From Candidatus Methylophosphatis haderslevensis (lineage in GTDB: Bacteria; Pseudomonadota; Gammaproteobacteria; Burkholderiales; Rhodocyclaceae), in contig JADJSA010000001.1 in NCBI GenBank assembly GCA_016711925.1, forward strand, positions 248,001 to 312,000: a stretch of DNA of 64,000 nucleotides, written 5' to 3'. A model generated the notes under the pieces. That model did no database searches and was not told where the DNA came from. It worked only from the letters and a program-made list of their open reading frames with translations. Within the stretch, counting starts at the first letter, position 1. Every line of letters starts with the position of its first letter. Of the stretch, positions 32,365-42,802 are shown in pieces. Position numbers and translations under genes: made by a program.

Positions 32365-32555
32365 TGCAGTTCCTCGATCCAGGCCATCTGGATCGCTTCG
32401 AGGATCCTCTCGCCGCAGTGCTTCGGATCGTCTTCGAATTCTTCGAGCGCTGTTACCCAGCGCATCAGGTCGACAAAGTTGATCCGCTGCGGATCGACTT
32501 CGGGATGTTTGTCCGCCAGTGCGATCGCCACTTCCAGCGTGTCGGTCCACTTCAT
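32361..32555 (-). CDS. iscX: Fe-S cluster assembly accessory protein IscX
   Basis: 64 residues from ATG at 32555, whose A overlaps the fdx stop (TGATG). The acidic IscX fold is visible: MKWTDTLEVAIALADKHPEV, DPQRINFVDLMRWVTALEEF, DDPKHCGERILEAIQMAWIE. It binds IscS and modulates cluster assembly as a regulator or iron adaptor. Length is normal (about 65). Confidence 0.92.
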   Translation of the reverse strand: MKWTDTLEVAIALADKHPEVDPQRINFVDLMRWVTALEEFEDDPKHCGERILEAIQMAWIEELQ

Positions 32556-32893
32556 CAGTGCTTGCCCTCCGAGACCATATTGATCATACTTGGGATCTCG
32601 ATCACCAGCGGCGATTCGCCCACCAGGGCCTGACACGACAAACGCGAATTCGGCTCGAGGCCCCAGGCCTTGTCGAGCAGATCCTCCTCAACTTCCTCGG
32701 CCGCGGCCAGCTTGTCGAAGCCCTCGCGAATCACCACATGGCACGTGGTGCAGGCACACGATTTTTCGCATGCGTGTTCGATATCGATGGCATTCTGCAG
32801 CAGCGCATCGCAGATCGAGACCCCGGGGGTCCCCTCGATCACCGCGCCGTCCGGGCACAGCTCGACATGCGGCAGTACGATCAATTGTGTCAT
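32555..32893 (-). CDS. fdx: ISC-type [2Fe-2S] ferredoxin
   Basis: 112 residues. Cluster ligands C42, C48, C51 (HACEKSCACTTCHVV) and C87 (RLSCQAL) match the E. coli Fdx spacing exactly. It donates electrons during Fe-S cluster assembly on IscU. In the usual isc operon it directly follows hscA; here an insertion sequence of about 1.3 kb separates them, so its expression depends on read-through or an element-borne promoter. The fdx stop is fused to the iscX start. Confidence 0.95.
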   Translation of the reverse strand: MTQLIVLPHVELCPDGAVIEGTPGVSICDALLQNAIDIEHACEKSCACTTCHVVIREGFDKLAAAEEVEEDLLDKAWGLEPNSRLSCQALVGESPLVIEIPSMINMVSEGKH

Positions 32894-32916
32894 CGTCGTT
32901 TACCGGAAATTACCTA

Positions 32917-34226
32917 AGGCCTCGCGTCAAAATAAAGTGGCTACTTATTGCGCCGAAGTGGTAGCAGCGTGTAGTTCCACTCACCATGGAAGTCGGCACG
33001 TTTGAGATTCAACGCGGCCAACTCGGCGTCGGTCACGCTGAGACCTGTGGGGTAGTGGCCGGTGTCGAGTTCGGCGCGGATCTTTAGTCCCGTCTGGGTG
33101 GCCGTGTTTGCAATCAGCTCGATGATGACTTCGTGACTCACCAATGGCCGGCCACGCCAGTTGCGAGTGATGTGGGAGAACATGCGATGCTCGATCCGGT
33201 TCCATTTGCTCGTGCCGGGCGGAAAGTGACGTACGTGGATCGGCATTTCCATTTTGGTCGCCAACTCTTGCAGGGCCACCTTCCACAACCGACATCGACT
33301 GCCGTTGCTGCCGCCTCCGTCCGCGGTAATCAGCAACTCGCGCGCGTCGCGATAGCGCTTGGATCCCATCTTCTTCCACCACCGGCGAATGGCCTCGGTG
33401 GCGAAACGCGCGGTATCGGGATCGATGCCCACGCTCACCCAGCCCTGATTCTCGCTGAGGTCATACACGCCGTACGGGATGGCTTCGCCGAGGTCCGGGT
33501 CAAGGAAGTCATGAACCTTCACCTCTTCGGGCTCGCCCTTGGGTTGCCATTCGCGCCCGCCATTCCTGAAGGCGCCCACCAATTCCTTCTTCTTCGTGTC
33601 CACCGAGATCACCGGCTGGCCGCGTTGCTGGAACCGTTTCACGCTTGCGTTGATGTACTCGAACTGGGCATTGCGATCCGGGTGCGAGTCACCCTCCAGG
33701 GTCTTGCGGTTGCTCTGCAGGCTGTAGCCCGATTCGTTGAGCAGGCGTCCCACCGTGCGCGGGCTGACCGGGTGGCGCTGGCGCGTCAGCTCCTGCGCCA
33801 GCAGCGTCGTGCTCTTGCAGGTCCAGCGCAACGCCGATTCCGGATCGCCTCGCGTCGTCGGCTCGACCAGACTTTCCAAGGCCTGCAACAACTGCGGGTC
33901 AGCTTCTATGCGCTTCTTGCGCCCTGCACCCTTACGACGCAATCCCGATTCCAACGGCGCATCGGGGTTCTCATCGCGAACCGCCAACTCCGCCAAGCCC
34001 TTGCGGATGGTGTTCGGCGACATGCCAATGACGCTACTCACCGCGCGCACGCCACCCCATCCGTAGGCGCGCGACTCCGCCGCCGCCCATTGCCGACGCA
34101 TGCGCTCATCCATCAGCACATTTAGCGAGCGGTACTTCAACTCGATCGCACGCAATACCGATTCCTCTTGCATGACCGGATTAAAATACAATCCAAATAA
34201 GTAGTCAAGTTATTCTGACGCGACGC

Positions 34227-34228
<2 letters not shown>
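32917..34228 (-). mobile_element. ISAzo13-type insertion sequence inserted in the isc operon
   Basis: Terminal inverted repeats are visible: the left end reads TCGCGTCAAAATAA...GGCTACTTATT from about 32922, and the right end read in reverse is TCGCGTCAGAATAA...TGACTACTTATT from 34223. The matching outer AGGC extends the ends to about 32917 and 34228. The single gene inside is a transposase in the same orientation as the isc operon. The right end abuts the hscA stop codon. No unambiguous target duplication could be read. Confidence 0.8.
32941..34173 (-). CDS. ISAzo13-family transposase
   Basis: About 410 residues from ATG at 34173 (MQEESVLRAIELKYRSLN); a TTG six codons upstream is possible. 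There is an N-terminal helix-turn-helix (VRAVSSVIGMSPNTIRKGLA) and a DDE catalytic region (VISVDTKKKELVGAF with the first Asp; LLITADGGGSNGSR with the second; WNRIEHRMFSHITRNWRG with the Glu). Composition matches the ISAzo13 group, formerly grouped with ISNCY. Apparently intact. The coding region runs to within about 20 bases of the left terminal repeat. Confidence 0.88.
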   Translation of the reverse strand: MQEESVLRAIELKYRSLNVLMDERMRRQWAAAESRAYGWGGVRAVSSVIGMSPNTIRKGLAELAVRDENPDAPLESGLRRKGAGRKKRIEADPQLLQALESLVEPTTRGDPESALRWTCKSTTLLAQELTRQRHPVSPRTVGRLLNESGYSLQSNRKTLEGDSHPDRNAQFEYINASVKRFQQRGQPVISVDTKKKELVGAFRNGGREWQPKGEPEEVKVHDFLDPDLGEAIPYGVYDLSENQGWVSVGIDPDTARFATEAIRRWWKKMGSKRYRDARELLITADGGGSNGSRCRLWKVALQELATKMEMPIHVRHFPPGTSKWNRIEHRMFSHITRNWRGRPLVSHEVIIELIANTATQTGLKIRAELDTGHYPTGLSVTDAELAALNLKRADFHGEWNYTLLPLRRNK

Positions 34229-36094
<1,866 letters not shown>

Positions 36095-36095
<1 letters not shown>

Positions 36096-36628
36096 CAGCT
36101 TTCCAGAGATTCGATCGCGTCGAGCAGGTCGTGCTCGAGTTTCTCGACGAACATCAGGCGGCGCACTGCCGCAGCGGCAGCCTGGTAATCACGGGAATGG
36201 TCGAGGTCGCGCTCGATCTCGCCGATGACATCGGCGTGTTGATGCCTGAGCCGCAGCAGCAGTTTCTCGAGTTCGCCGGCATCTTCGGCGATGCGCGCTT
36301 CATCGACCGCTTCGCGCCATTCCATCTGCTCCATCAGGAACTCGGCCGGCATCGTCGTATTGCTGTCGGCGGCGGTATCGACGCCATTGAGATGCAGGAA
36401 ATACTGCGCCCGCGACAGCGGGTTCTTCAACGTGCGATAGGCTTCGTTAATGCGCGTTGCCCACTGCATCGACACCCGCTTGTCGGCGTCGGGCAGGTGG
36501 GCGAACTTGTCGGGGTGAACGCGCGCCTGCAGATCGTGATACGCACTTTCGAGCGCGAGCGGAACCAGGTGAAACCCCGGCGACAGTCCGAACAATGCGA
36601 AGAAGTCCTGCGAGAAATCCGTACTCAT
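36095..36628 (-). CDS. hscB: Fe-S assembly J-domain co-chaperone
   Basis: 177 residues from ATG at 36628 (MSTDFSQDFFALFGL). J-domain with the HPD motif (RVHPDKFAHLP) in residues 1-75, followed by a C-terminal three-helix IscU-binding domain (EFLMEQMEWREAVDEARIAE). It stimulates HscA ATPase and delivers IscU. One-base stop/start overlap with hscA. A GC-rich hairpin lies in the 119-base gap to iscA upstream. Confidence 0.95.
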
Positions 36629-36664
36629 GGGAATCGGACCATGCGACAAAGGCACTCAACCGGC

Positions 36665-36688
36665 GGCGCGCGGCAACACCGCGCGCGC
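36665..36688. other. Intercistronic GC hairpin between iscA and hscB
   Basis: GCGCGCGG and CCGCGCGC form an 8-bp all-GC stem around CAACA. There is no T run on the minus strand after it, so it looks like an RNA-stability or attenuating hairpin and not a complete terminator. Confidence 0.35.
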
Positions 36689-36747
36689 CAACGATATCCT
36701 TGTCCCCTCCCTCTTCGTTCTTGTTGTGATTTTGCCCGAACCCGGCT

Positions 36748-37071
36748 TCAGATGTTGAAGCTTTCCCCGCATCCGCATTCGTTCTTGACGTTCGGATTGT
36801 TGAACTTGAAGCCCTCGTTCAGTCCTTCGCGGGCAAAGTCCAGTTCCGTTCCGTCGATGTAGGGCAGGCTCTTCGGATCGACCACCACCTTGACGCCGTG
36901 GCCCTCGAAGACCAGATCGTCGGCATCGACCGCATCGACGAACTCGAGCTTGTAGGCCATGCCCGAGCAACCCGAGGTGCGCACGCCAAGGCGCACGCCG
37001 ACGCCCTTGCCGCGCTTGGAAAGGAAAGTGCTCACATGCTTGGCGGCGCGTTCGGTAATCGTGACCGTCAT
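36748..37071 (-). CDS. iscA: A-type Fe-S cluster carrier IscA
   Basis: 107 residues, standard length. Conserved cysteines C35 (RTSGCSGMAYKLEF) and C99/C101 (NECGCGESF) give the A-type carrier signature. It transfers [4Fe-4S]/[2Fe-2S] clusters or iron to targets. The gene starts 13 bases after iscU ends. Confidence 0.95.
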   Translation of the reverse strand: MTVTITERAAKHVSTFLSKRGKGVGVRLGVRTSGCSGMAYKLEFVDAVDADDLVFEGHGVKVVVDPKSLPYIDGTELDFAREGLNEGFKFNNPNVKNECGCGESFNI

Positions 37072-37084
37072 TTCTTCCGACCTC

Positions 37085-37513
37085 TCAGGCTTGCGCGGTC
37101 AAACCGCCGCTGTTTTCGGATGGTGCAGCAGGCGCGCCGTGTTTAGTCTTGTAATCGGTCACCGCCGCCTTGATAGCGTCCTCGGCGAGTATCGAACAAT
37201 GGATCTTCACCGGCGGCAGCGCGAGTTCCTCTGCGATCCTCGTGTTGCGTATTTCCAGCGCCTGATCGAGCGTCTTGCCCTTGACCCATTCGGTTACCAG
37301 CGAGCTTGACGCGATCGCCGATCCGCAGCCGTAGGTTTTGAACTTCGCGTCCTCGATGCGCCCGTCGGCGCCGACCTTGATTTGCAGTTTCATCACGTCG
37401 CCACAGGCCGGGGCGCCGACCATGCCGGTGCCGACCGAATCGTCGTTCTTGTCGAAAGCGCCGACGTTGCGCGGGTTCTCGTAGTGATCCAGTACCTTTT
37501 CGCTGTAACTCAT
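37085..37513 (-). CDS. iscU: Fe-S cluster scaffold IscU
   Basis: 142 residues. Scaffold on which IscS-derived sulfur and iron are assembled. Ligands C37 (GAPACGDVMKLQ), C63 (YGCGSAIASSS) and H105-C106 (KIHCSILAEDA) are intact, and the HscA-recognition motif LPPVK precedes the last Cys. The C-terminal tail (GAPAAPSENSGGLTAQA) is longer than in E. coli but common in betaproteobacteria. Confidence 0.96.
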   Translation of the reverse strand: MSYSEKVLDHYENPRNVGAFDKNDDSVGTGMVGAPACGDVMKLQIKVGADGRIEDAKFKTYGCGSAIASSSLVTEWVKGKTLDQALEIRNTRIAEELALPPVKIHCSILAEDAIKAAVTDYKTKHGAPAAPSENSGGLTAQA

Positions 37514-37580
37514 TTCAACCTCCGGATGCGATGACGAATGAAGAGTGACTGGCCGCGGGAGACCTCACCCCTCACTGCCT

Positions 37581-38792
37581 TCAATGCGCTGCCCACTGCA
37601 CGCTGTTCAGATCGACGCCGTCCTTGTACATCTCCCACAGCGGCGACAGCTCGCGCAACTTGCCGATCTTGCGCTGGAGCAGGTCGATGGTGAAATCGAT
37701 CTCCTCGTCGGTGGTGAAGCGGCCGAGCGAGAAGCGGATCGAGCTGTGCGCCAGTTCGTCGTTGCGGCCGAGCGCACGCAGCACGTAGCTGGGCTCCAGG
37801 CTCGCCGAGGTGCAGGCCGATCCGCTCGACACCGCCACCTCCTTGATCGCCATGATCAGCGATTCGCCTTCGACGAAGTTGAAGCTGATGTTGAGGTTGT
37901 GCGGCACGCGCTGTTCGAGATGGCCATTGACGTACACCTCTTCCATGTTCGCGAAGCCCTTGAGCAATTTGTCGCGCAGGTAGCGAATGCGGTCGTTCTC
38001 GACCGCCATTTCGGCCCGTGCAATGCGGAATGCCTCGCCCATGCCGACGATCTGATGCGTCGGCAACGTACCCGAACGCAGTCCGCGCTCGTGGCCGCCG
38101 CCATGCATCTGCGCTTCGAGGCGCACGCGCGGCTTGCGCCGGACATAAAGCGCGCCGATGCCCTTCGGACCGTAGGTCTTGTGCGCCGAGAACGACATCA
38201 GGTCGACCTTCAGCGCGGCCAGATCGATCGCGATCTTGCCCGTGGCCTGCGCCGAGTCGACATGGAAGATGATGCCCTTGTCGCGGCAGATGTCGCCGAT
38301 TTCGGCGATCGGCTGGATCACGCCGATTTCGTTGTTCACAGACATCACGGATACGACGATCGTGTCCGGACGCAGCGCCTGCTTGAACCTCTCGATGCTC
38401 AGCAGACCGTCGGGCTCCGGATCGAGGTAGGTCACCTCGAATCCGTGGCGCTCCAGCTCGCGGCAGGTATCGAGCACCGCCTTGTGCTCGGTCTTCATCG
38501 TGATCAGGTGCTTGCCCTTGCCGGCGTAAAAGTGCGCCGCGCCCTTGATCGCCAGGTTGTTCGACTCGGTCGCCCCGGAGGTCCAGATGATTTCCTTCGG
38601 ATCGGCGCCGACCAGCGCCGCAACCTGCTCGCGCGCTTCGTCTACCGCCCTCTCCGCCTCCCAGCCGTAGGCATGCGAACGGCTGGCCGGGTTGCCGAAG
38701 TGCTCGGTCAGATACGGAATCATCTTCGCGGCAACCCGCGGATCGACCGGCGTCGTCGCCGAGTAGTCGAGATAGATCGGAAACTTCAACAT
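37581..38792 (-). CDS. iscS: Cysteine desulfurase IscS
   Basis: 403 residues. PLP enzyme that takes sulfur from L-cysteine to make a persulfide for IscU, thiamine and tRNA thiolation. Visible: N-terminal PIYLDYSATTPVDPRVA, PLP lysine in SFSAHKTYGPKG, and the mobile catalytic Cys loop SSGSACTSASLEPSYVLRAL. C-terminal IscU-docking tail SVQWAAH is typical. It starts 25 bases after iscR stops. Confidence 0.97.
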   Translation of the reverse strand: MLKFPIYLDYSATTPVDPRVAAKMIPYLTEHFGNPASRSHAYGWEAERAVDEAREQVAALVGADPKEIIWTSGATESNNLAIKGAAHFYAGKGKHLITMKTEHKAVLDTCRELERHGFEVTYLDPEPDGLLSIERFKQALRPDTIVVSVMSVNNEIGVIQPIAEIGDICRDKGIIFHVDSAQATGKIAIDLAALKVDLMSFSAHKTYGPKGIGALYVRRKPRVRLEAQMHGGGHERGLRSGTLPTHQIVGMGEAFRIARAEMAVENDRIRYLRDKLLKGFANMEEVYVNGHLEQRVPHNLNISFNFVEGESLIMAIKEVAVSSGSACTSASLEPSYVLRALGRNDELAHSSIRFSLGRFTTDEEIDFTIDLLQRKIGKLRELSPLWEMYKDGVDLNSVQWAAH

Positions 38793-38817
38793 CTCACGCT
38801 CCAGTTTGCAGCCGGCA

Positions 38818-39306
38818 TCAGGCCGGGGCGATCACCGCGGGCCGCGGGTCGCGCGCGCGCCGGCCATCGCGCAGGACGCTAATGCCATCGACGCTCTCGC
38901 GCTGTCTTTGCTGGGCAACCAGGTCGGCAAGCGACACGCTGTTGAGGAAATCGAACATCTTTTCGTTGAGACTGGTCCACAATTCGTGCGTCATGCAGCG
39001 CTGATCGTCCTTGCAGTTCTGCTTGCCGCCGCAGGAGGTCGCATCGAGCGGCTCATCGACCGCGACGATGATATCCGCGACGCTGATCGATTCGACCGCC
39101 TTGGCAAGCTGGTAGCCGCCCCCCGGACCGCGCACGCTGCCGACGATGCGGTGCCGGCGCAGCTTGCCGAACAATTGTTCGAGGTAGGACAGGGAAATCC
39201 GCTGCCGCTCGCTGATGCCGGCCAGCGTAACCGGGCCGGCATCCTGACGCAGCGCCAGATCGATCATCGCCGTTACCGCAAACCGTCCTTTGGTCGTCAG
39301 TCTCAT
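38818..39306 (-). CDS. iscR: Fe-S-sensing Rrf2-family regulator IscR
   Basis: 162 residues from ATG at 39306 (a GTG codon directly before it is not needed). N-terminal winged helix (ISLSYLEQLFGKLRRHRIVG, SVRGPGGGYQLAK). The [2Fe-2S] ligands C92, C98, C104 and H107 (SCGGKQNCKDDQRCMTHELW) are at the same numbers as in E. coli IscR. It represses the isc operon when clustered. Two matching IscR-like boxes overlap its own promoter (39388-39440), so autoregulation is expected. Confidence 0.96.
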   Translation of the reverse strand: MRLTTKGRFAVTAMIDLALRQDAGPVTLAGISERQRISLSYLEQLFGKLRRHRIVGSVRGPGGGYQLAKAVESISVADIIVAVDEPLDATSCGGKQNCKDDQRCMTHELWTSLNEKMFDFLNSVSLADLVAQQRQRESVDGISVLRDGRRARDPRPAVIAPA

Positions 39307-39387
39307 CACCTACCTCGCCGCTCAGTCTCCGCGCCAGCCCGCACGCGTTTCACCCGGCGCGACTGAAACGGTACGCCGGGCATCTCG

Positions 39388-39440
39388 ATACCTGAATTGT
39401 CTGGTCAACTATACGAATCCCGAACGATTTAGTCAACTAT
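39388..39440 (-). promoter_or_regulatory. isc operon promoter with two IscR type-1-like boxes
   Basis: On the minus strand TTGACT (39436-39431), a 17-base spacer and TATAGT (39413-39408) form a near-consensus sigma-70 promoter for iscR. Two 25-base sites resemble the type-1 IscR consensus: 39440-39416 (ATAGTTGACT then AAATCGTTCGGGATT) over the -35, and 39412-39388 (ATAGTTGACC then AGACAATTCAGGTAT) over the -10 to start region. The distal box overlaps the cysE stop codon (39429-39431). Confidence 0.8.
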
Positions 39441-40181
39441 TTTCGACAGGTAGTTCGGATCGAACTTGTCGGCGGTTGCCAACTCGTCGCTGCACTGGAC
39501 GCCCGATCGTTCGAGCTGGCGAACCAGCGCTTCGATCCGCCGGTCGGTCTCCACCGCGTGGTCGAGCAGCCCGTGCAGCGCCACCGCCAGCGGATCGTCG
39601 TCATTGCGGGTGACCGCGTAGGCGGAGAATCCCATCTGCTCGGCCTTCTCCTGGCGCATCAGATCGAGTTCAGATTCGATGATGCGCGCCGGAATGCCCA
39701 CGGCGGTTGCCCGCGGCGGCACATCGCGCACGACCACCGCATTGGAGCCGACCTTCGCGCCCAGTGCCACGGTAACCGGTCCCAGCACTTTGGCGCCGGC
39801 ACCGATCACCACGCCCTTCTCCAGTGTCGGATGGCGTTTGCCCTTGTCCCACGAGGTGCCGCCGAGGGTCACGCCATGGTAGATCGTGCAGTCGTCGCCG
39901 ATCTCGGCGGTCTCGCCGATCACCACGCCCATGCCGTGATCGATGAAGAAGCGCCGGCCGATGGTCGCGCCCGGATGGATCTCGATGCCGGTGAACCACC
40001 GCGCAAAATGCGAAATGAAGCGCCCGAGCCACTTGAATCCGCCGCGCCACAGGGCGTGCGCCAGCCGGTGCAGCACCAGCGCATGCACGCCCGGATAGCA
40101 GGTGAGCACCTCCCACGTCGAACGCGCGGCGGGGTCGCGCTCGAAAACGCAGGAAATGTCTTCACGCAGACGGCTGAACAT
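39429..40181 (-). CDS. cysE: Serine O-acetyltransferase
   Basis: 250 residues. It acetylates serine from acetyl-CoA, the committing step to cysteine, which feeds IscS downstream. The helical N-terminal domain is followed by left-handed beta-helix hexapeptides (IEIHPGATIGRRFFIDHGMG, VVIGETAEIGDDCTIYHGVT, LGGTSWDKGKRHPTLEKG). Its 3' end runs into the isc promoter region. cysE beside the isc operon is common in betaproteobacteria. The C-terminal tail is long (about 70 residues after the helix). Confidence 0.94.
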   Translation of the reverse strand: MFSRLREDISCVFERDPAARSTWEVLTCYPGVHALVLHRLAHALWRGGFKWLGRFISHFARWFTGIEIHPGATIGRRFFIDHGMGVVIGETAEIGDDCTIYHGVTLGGTSWDKGKRHPTLEKGVVIGAGAKVLGPVTVALGAKVGSNAVVVRDVPPRATAVGIPARIIESELDLMRQEKAEQMGFSAYAVTRNDDDPLAVALHGLLDHAVETDRRIEALVRQLERSGVQCSDELATADKFDPNYLSKIVD

Positions 40182-40226
40182 GCGGCTTCCCTTTGATAAG
40201 CATGCAAAATTCCAAGACCCAGCATT

Positions 40227-40970
40227 TTAGTCCACTTTTCCCGGCGGCTGCTCGAAGGCGCTCAGCATGCCGCGCAGAATCGCCACTTCCTCGCGCTCGA
40301 TGTGCGCCCGCGCGAACAGCCGGCGCAAGCGCGGAATCAGCCGCTTGGGCACCGCCGGGTCGAGAAAGCCGCTGGCAACCGCTGCCCGCTCGAAATGCGC
40401 CACCAGCCGCTCGACCTCTTCATGCGGCGCCGGCACGCCCTCGCCGGCAACCGGCGGCGGCGCGCCGATATCGGCGGCGGCCAGACGCAACTCGTAGCAC
40501 AGTATCTGCACCGCCGAAGCCAGATTGAGCGACGAGAAATCCGGATTGGCCGGGATCATGACCGGCATGTGCGCCAGCGACACTTCGTCATTGGACAGGC
40601 CCGAGGTCTCGTTGCCGAACACCAGTGCCACTTCGCCCTGCCCAGTCGCCGCGATCAACTCCCGCGCGCCCTCGCTCGCCCAGCGCGCCGGCGTCGACAA
40701 CTCGCGCCGCCGCGCGGTGACGGCCGCCACCAGCACGCAGCCTTCGAGCGCCTGCGCCAGCGACTCGACCACGCTTGCGTTGACCAGCAGATCTTCCGCA
40801 CCGGTCGCCCGAGCTATTGCGTCGTCATGAGGAAAACGGCGCGGGCTCACCAGCACCAGCCGGCCCAGCCCCATGGTCTTCATTGCCCGCGCCGCGCCGC
40901 CGATATTGCCCGGATGGCTGGTACGCGAGAGCACCACGCGCACGCGACCGAGCGATGCGATGTCTTCCAT
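40227..40970 (-). CDS. trmJ: tRNA (cytidine/uridine-2'-O)-methyltransferase TrmJ
   Basis: 247 residues. SPOUT-class methyltransferase for position 32 of tRNAs. Knot motifs are visible: VRVVLSRTSHPGNIGGAARA, VALVFGNETSGLSNDE, MPVMIPANPDFSSLNLASAV. The C-terminal extension (VERLVAHFERAAVASGFLDP then RRLFARAHIEREEVAILRG) is specific to TrmJ. 45 bases separate it from cysE downstream. It is divergent from suhB with about 100 bases between starts. Confidence 0.92.
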   Translation of the reverse strand: MEDIASLGRVRVVLSRTSHPGNIGGAARAMKTMGLGRLVLVSPRRFPHDDAIARATGAEDLLVNASVVESLAQALEGCVLVAAVTARRRELSTPARWASEGARELIAATGQGEVALVFGNETSGLSNDEVSLAHMPVMIPANPDFSSLNLASAVQILCYELRLAAADIGAPPPVAGEGVPAPHEEVERLVAHFERAAVASGFLDPAVPKRLIPRLRRLFARAHIEREEVAILRGMLSAFEQPPGKVD

Positions 40971-41071
40971 ACTAGAATGACGGCCTTTCCACCGCGCCCA
41001 CCCTTGAGCCCGCCGGCGCGCTTGCCGCCCAGCCAGGCTTCGACGCGAAGCGCCTTGAAGAACTCGACCCC

Positions 41072-41890
41072 ATGCACCCAGCCCTCACCATCGCGGTCAA
41101 GGCCGCGCGCCGCGCCGGCCACATCATCAACCGCGCCTCGACCGACATCGACCTGATCAAAGTCAGCAGCAAGCGGCAGAACGATTTCGTCACGGAAGTC
41201 GACAAGGCCGCCGAGGCGGCCATCATCGAGGTGCTGCGCGAGGCCTACCCGGACCACGGGATTCTAGCAGAGGAGTCCGGCACCACCGCCGGGCGCGGCG
41301 AGTCGGAATTCCAGTGGATCATCGATCCGCTCGACGGCACCACCAACTTCATCCATGGCTTTCCGCAATACGCGGTGTCGATCGCGCTCGCGCACAAGGG
41401 CCAGATCCAGCAGTCGGTGGTCTATGATCCGACGCGCAACGAGCTGTTCACGGCCAGCAAGGGCCGCGGCGCCTTCCTCAATGACAAACGGATTCGCGTC
41501 ACGCGGCGCGACCGGCTCGACGGATCGCTGATCGGCACCGGCTTCCCCTACCGCGTGTGGGACCACGTCGATGCCTACCTGGCGATCTTCCGCGACCTGA
41601 TGCAGAAGACCGCCGGCCTGCGCCGCCCCGGCGCGGCCTCACTCGATCTGGCATACGTCGCCTGCGGCCGGCTCGACGGCTTCTTCGAGATCGGCCTCGC
41701 GCCGTGGGACATGGCTGGCGGCGCGTTGCTGATCACCGAGGCCGGCGGGCTGGTCGGCGATCTCACCGGCGAGGCCAACTGGCTGCACGGCGGCAACATC
41801 GCTGCCGGCAATCCGAAAGTGTTCGGGCAGTTGCTGCAGGTCATCGAGACGCACCTGACGCCGGCGTTGCGCGGCTCGCCCGCGCCCTGA
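41072..41890 (+). CDS. suhB: Inositol-1-monophosphatase / SuhB
   Basis: 272 residues. Mg-dependent phosphatase of the IMPase family, also an rRNA transcription antitermination factor in E. coli. Metal motifs: LAEESGT (Glu), WIIDPLDGTTNFIHGFPQYA (Asp-Pro-Leu-Asp-Gly), LAPWDMAGGALLITEAGG (second Asp). A TAGAAT at 40973-40978 may be its -10. The next gene follows by 13 bases, so they are probably co-transcribed. Confidence 0.93.
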   Translation: MHPALTIAVKAARRAGHIINRASTDIDLIKVSSKRQNDFVTEVDKAAEAAIIEVLREAYPDHGILAEESGTTAGRGESEFQWIIDPLDGTTNFIHGFPQYAVSIALAHKGQIQQSVVYDPTRNELFTASKGRGAFLNDKRIRVTRRDRLDGSLIGTGFPYRVWDHVDAYLAIFRDLMQKTAGLRRPGAASLDLAYVACGRLDGFFEIGLAPWDMAGGALLITEAGGLVGDLTGEANWLHGGNIAAGNPKVFGQLLQVIETHLTPALRGSPAP

Positions 41891-41903
41891 CCCCGCGCAC
41901 CCG

Positions 41904-42551
41904 ATGCCCGACTGGCTGACTCCGCAACTGCCGCTGGCGGCGGCGTGGGTCGGCTATGCGGCGCTGCATTCGCTGCTCGCGGCGCTGCGCGTCAAGCACG
42001 GCATCCAGCGCCGCGTTCCGGCTGCCGCACGCTACTACCGGCTCGGCTACAACCTGCTCGCCATCGCCCTGCTGCTGCCGCTGCTGGCGCTGGCGCGGGC
42101 GAACCCCGGGCCGCTGCTGTGGCAGTGGCAGGGCGCGGCGCAGTGGTTGGCCTGGGGGCTGATGCTGGTCGCGCTGGCGGGCTTCGTCGTTTCCTCGCGC
42201 GACTACGACATGCCGGCCTTTCTCGGCCTGCGGCAGTTGCATGAATCGTCGGCGGCGGTCGACGAGCCGCCATTTCGCATCGGCCGCCTGCATCGTCATC
42301 TGCGCCACCCGTGGTACGCGTTCGGCATGATCCTGGTGTGGGCGCAGCCGATGAGCGCCGCCTGGTTGGTGTCGAGCGTGTTCATCACGCTCTACTTCGT
42401 GCTCGGCTCGCGCCTCGAAGAAGCCAAGCTGATCGCGCGCTACGGCGAACCCTACCGCCGCTACCGCCGACGCGTTCCCGCGTTCCTGCCGCTGCCCGGG
42501 TGCAGTCTCGACGCCGCCGAAGCCGCCGCCCTCGAACGCGACGCACTCTGA
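41904..42551 (+). CDS. Integral membrane methyltransferase-like protein (ICMT/PEMT type)
   Basis: 215 residues with about five to six TM helices. The C-terminal catalytic-type signature of isoprenylcysteine/phospholipid methyltransferases is present: RHLRHPWYAFGMILVWAQPM and EEAKLIARYGEPYRRYRRRV. The N-terminal part (AAWVGYAALHSLLAALRVKH) looks like NnrU-type proteins. It probably uses SAM; substrate unknown. Confidence 0.7.
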   Translation: MPDWLTPQLPLAAAWVGYAALHSLLAALRVKHGIQRRVPAAARYYRLGYNLLAIALLLPLLALARANPGPLLWQWQGAAQWLAWGLMLVALAGFVVSSRDYDMPAFLGLRQLHESSAAVDEPPFRIGRLHRHLRHPWYAFGMILVWAQPMSAAWLVSSVFITLYFVLGSRLEEAKLIARYGEPYRRYRRRVPAFLPLPGCSLDAAEAAALERDAL

Positions 42552-42555
42552 ACCG

Positions 42556-42680
42556 CCGGCCTGGAAGCCGCGCGGATTGGCGCTCTCCAATGGCATCGGG
42601 CTGGCAGCCCCAAGGCACGCGGCTTTCGCGGTGGCCTGCCCGGAGAGGCCCTATCCATGCGGCGTTCAGCGATGCCGCTC
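42556..42680. repeat. Dispersed ~41-bp palindromic repeat, locus G (three units)
   Basis: GGAAGCCGCGCGGATTGGCG, CACGCGGCTTTCGCGGTGGC, then GAGAGGCCCTATCCATGCGG with CGTTCAGCGATGCC. Between convergent genes. Confidence 0.65.
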
Positions 42681-42802
42681 GAGCGCGATTCGGCGCCGGA
42701 TCGCATCTCCGGCATGCCCGCAATCGGCATTGGACCGGATGAAACCGCCCGGTTCGATGCGCTGCGCCCTGCAGCGCGCCGCCTTGGCGCACTCCGGCCG
42801 GC

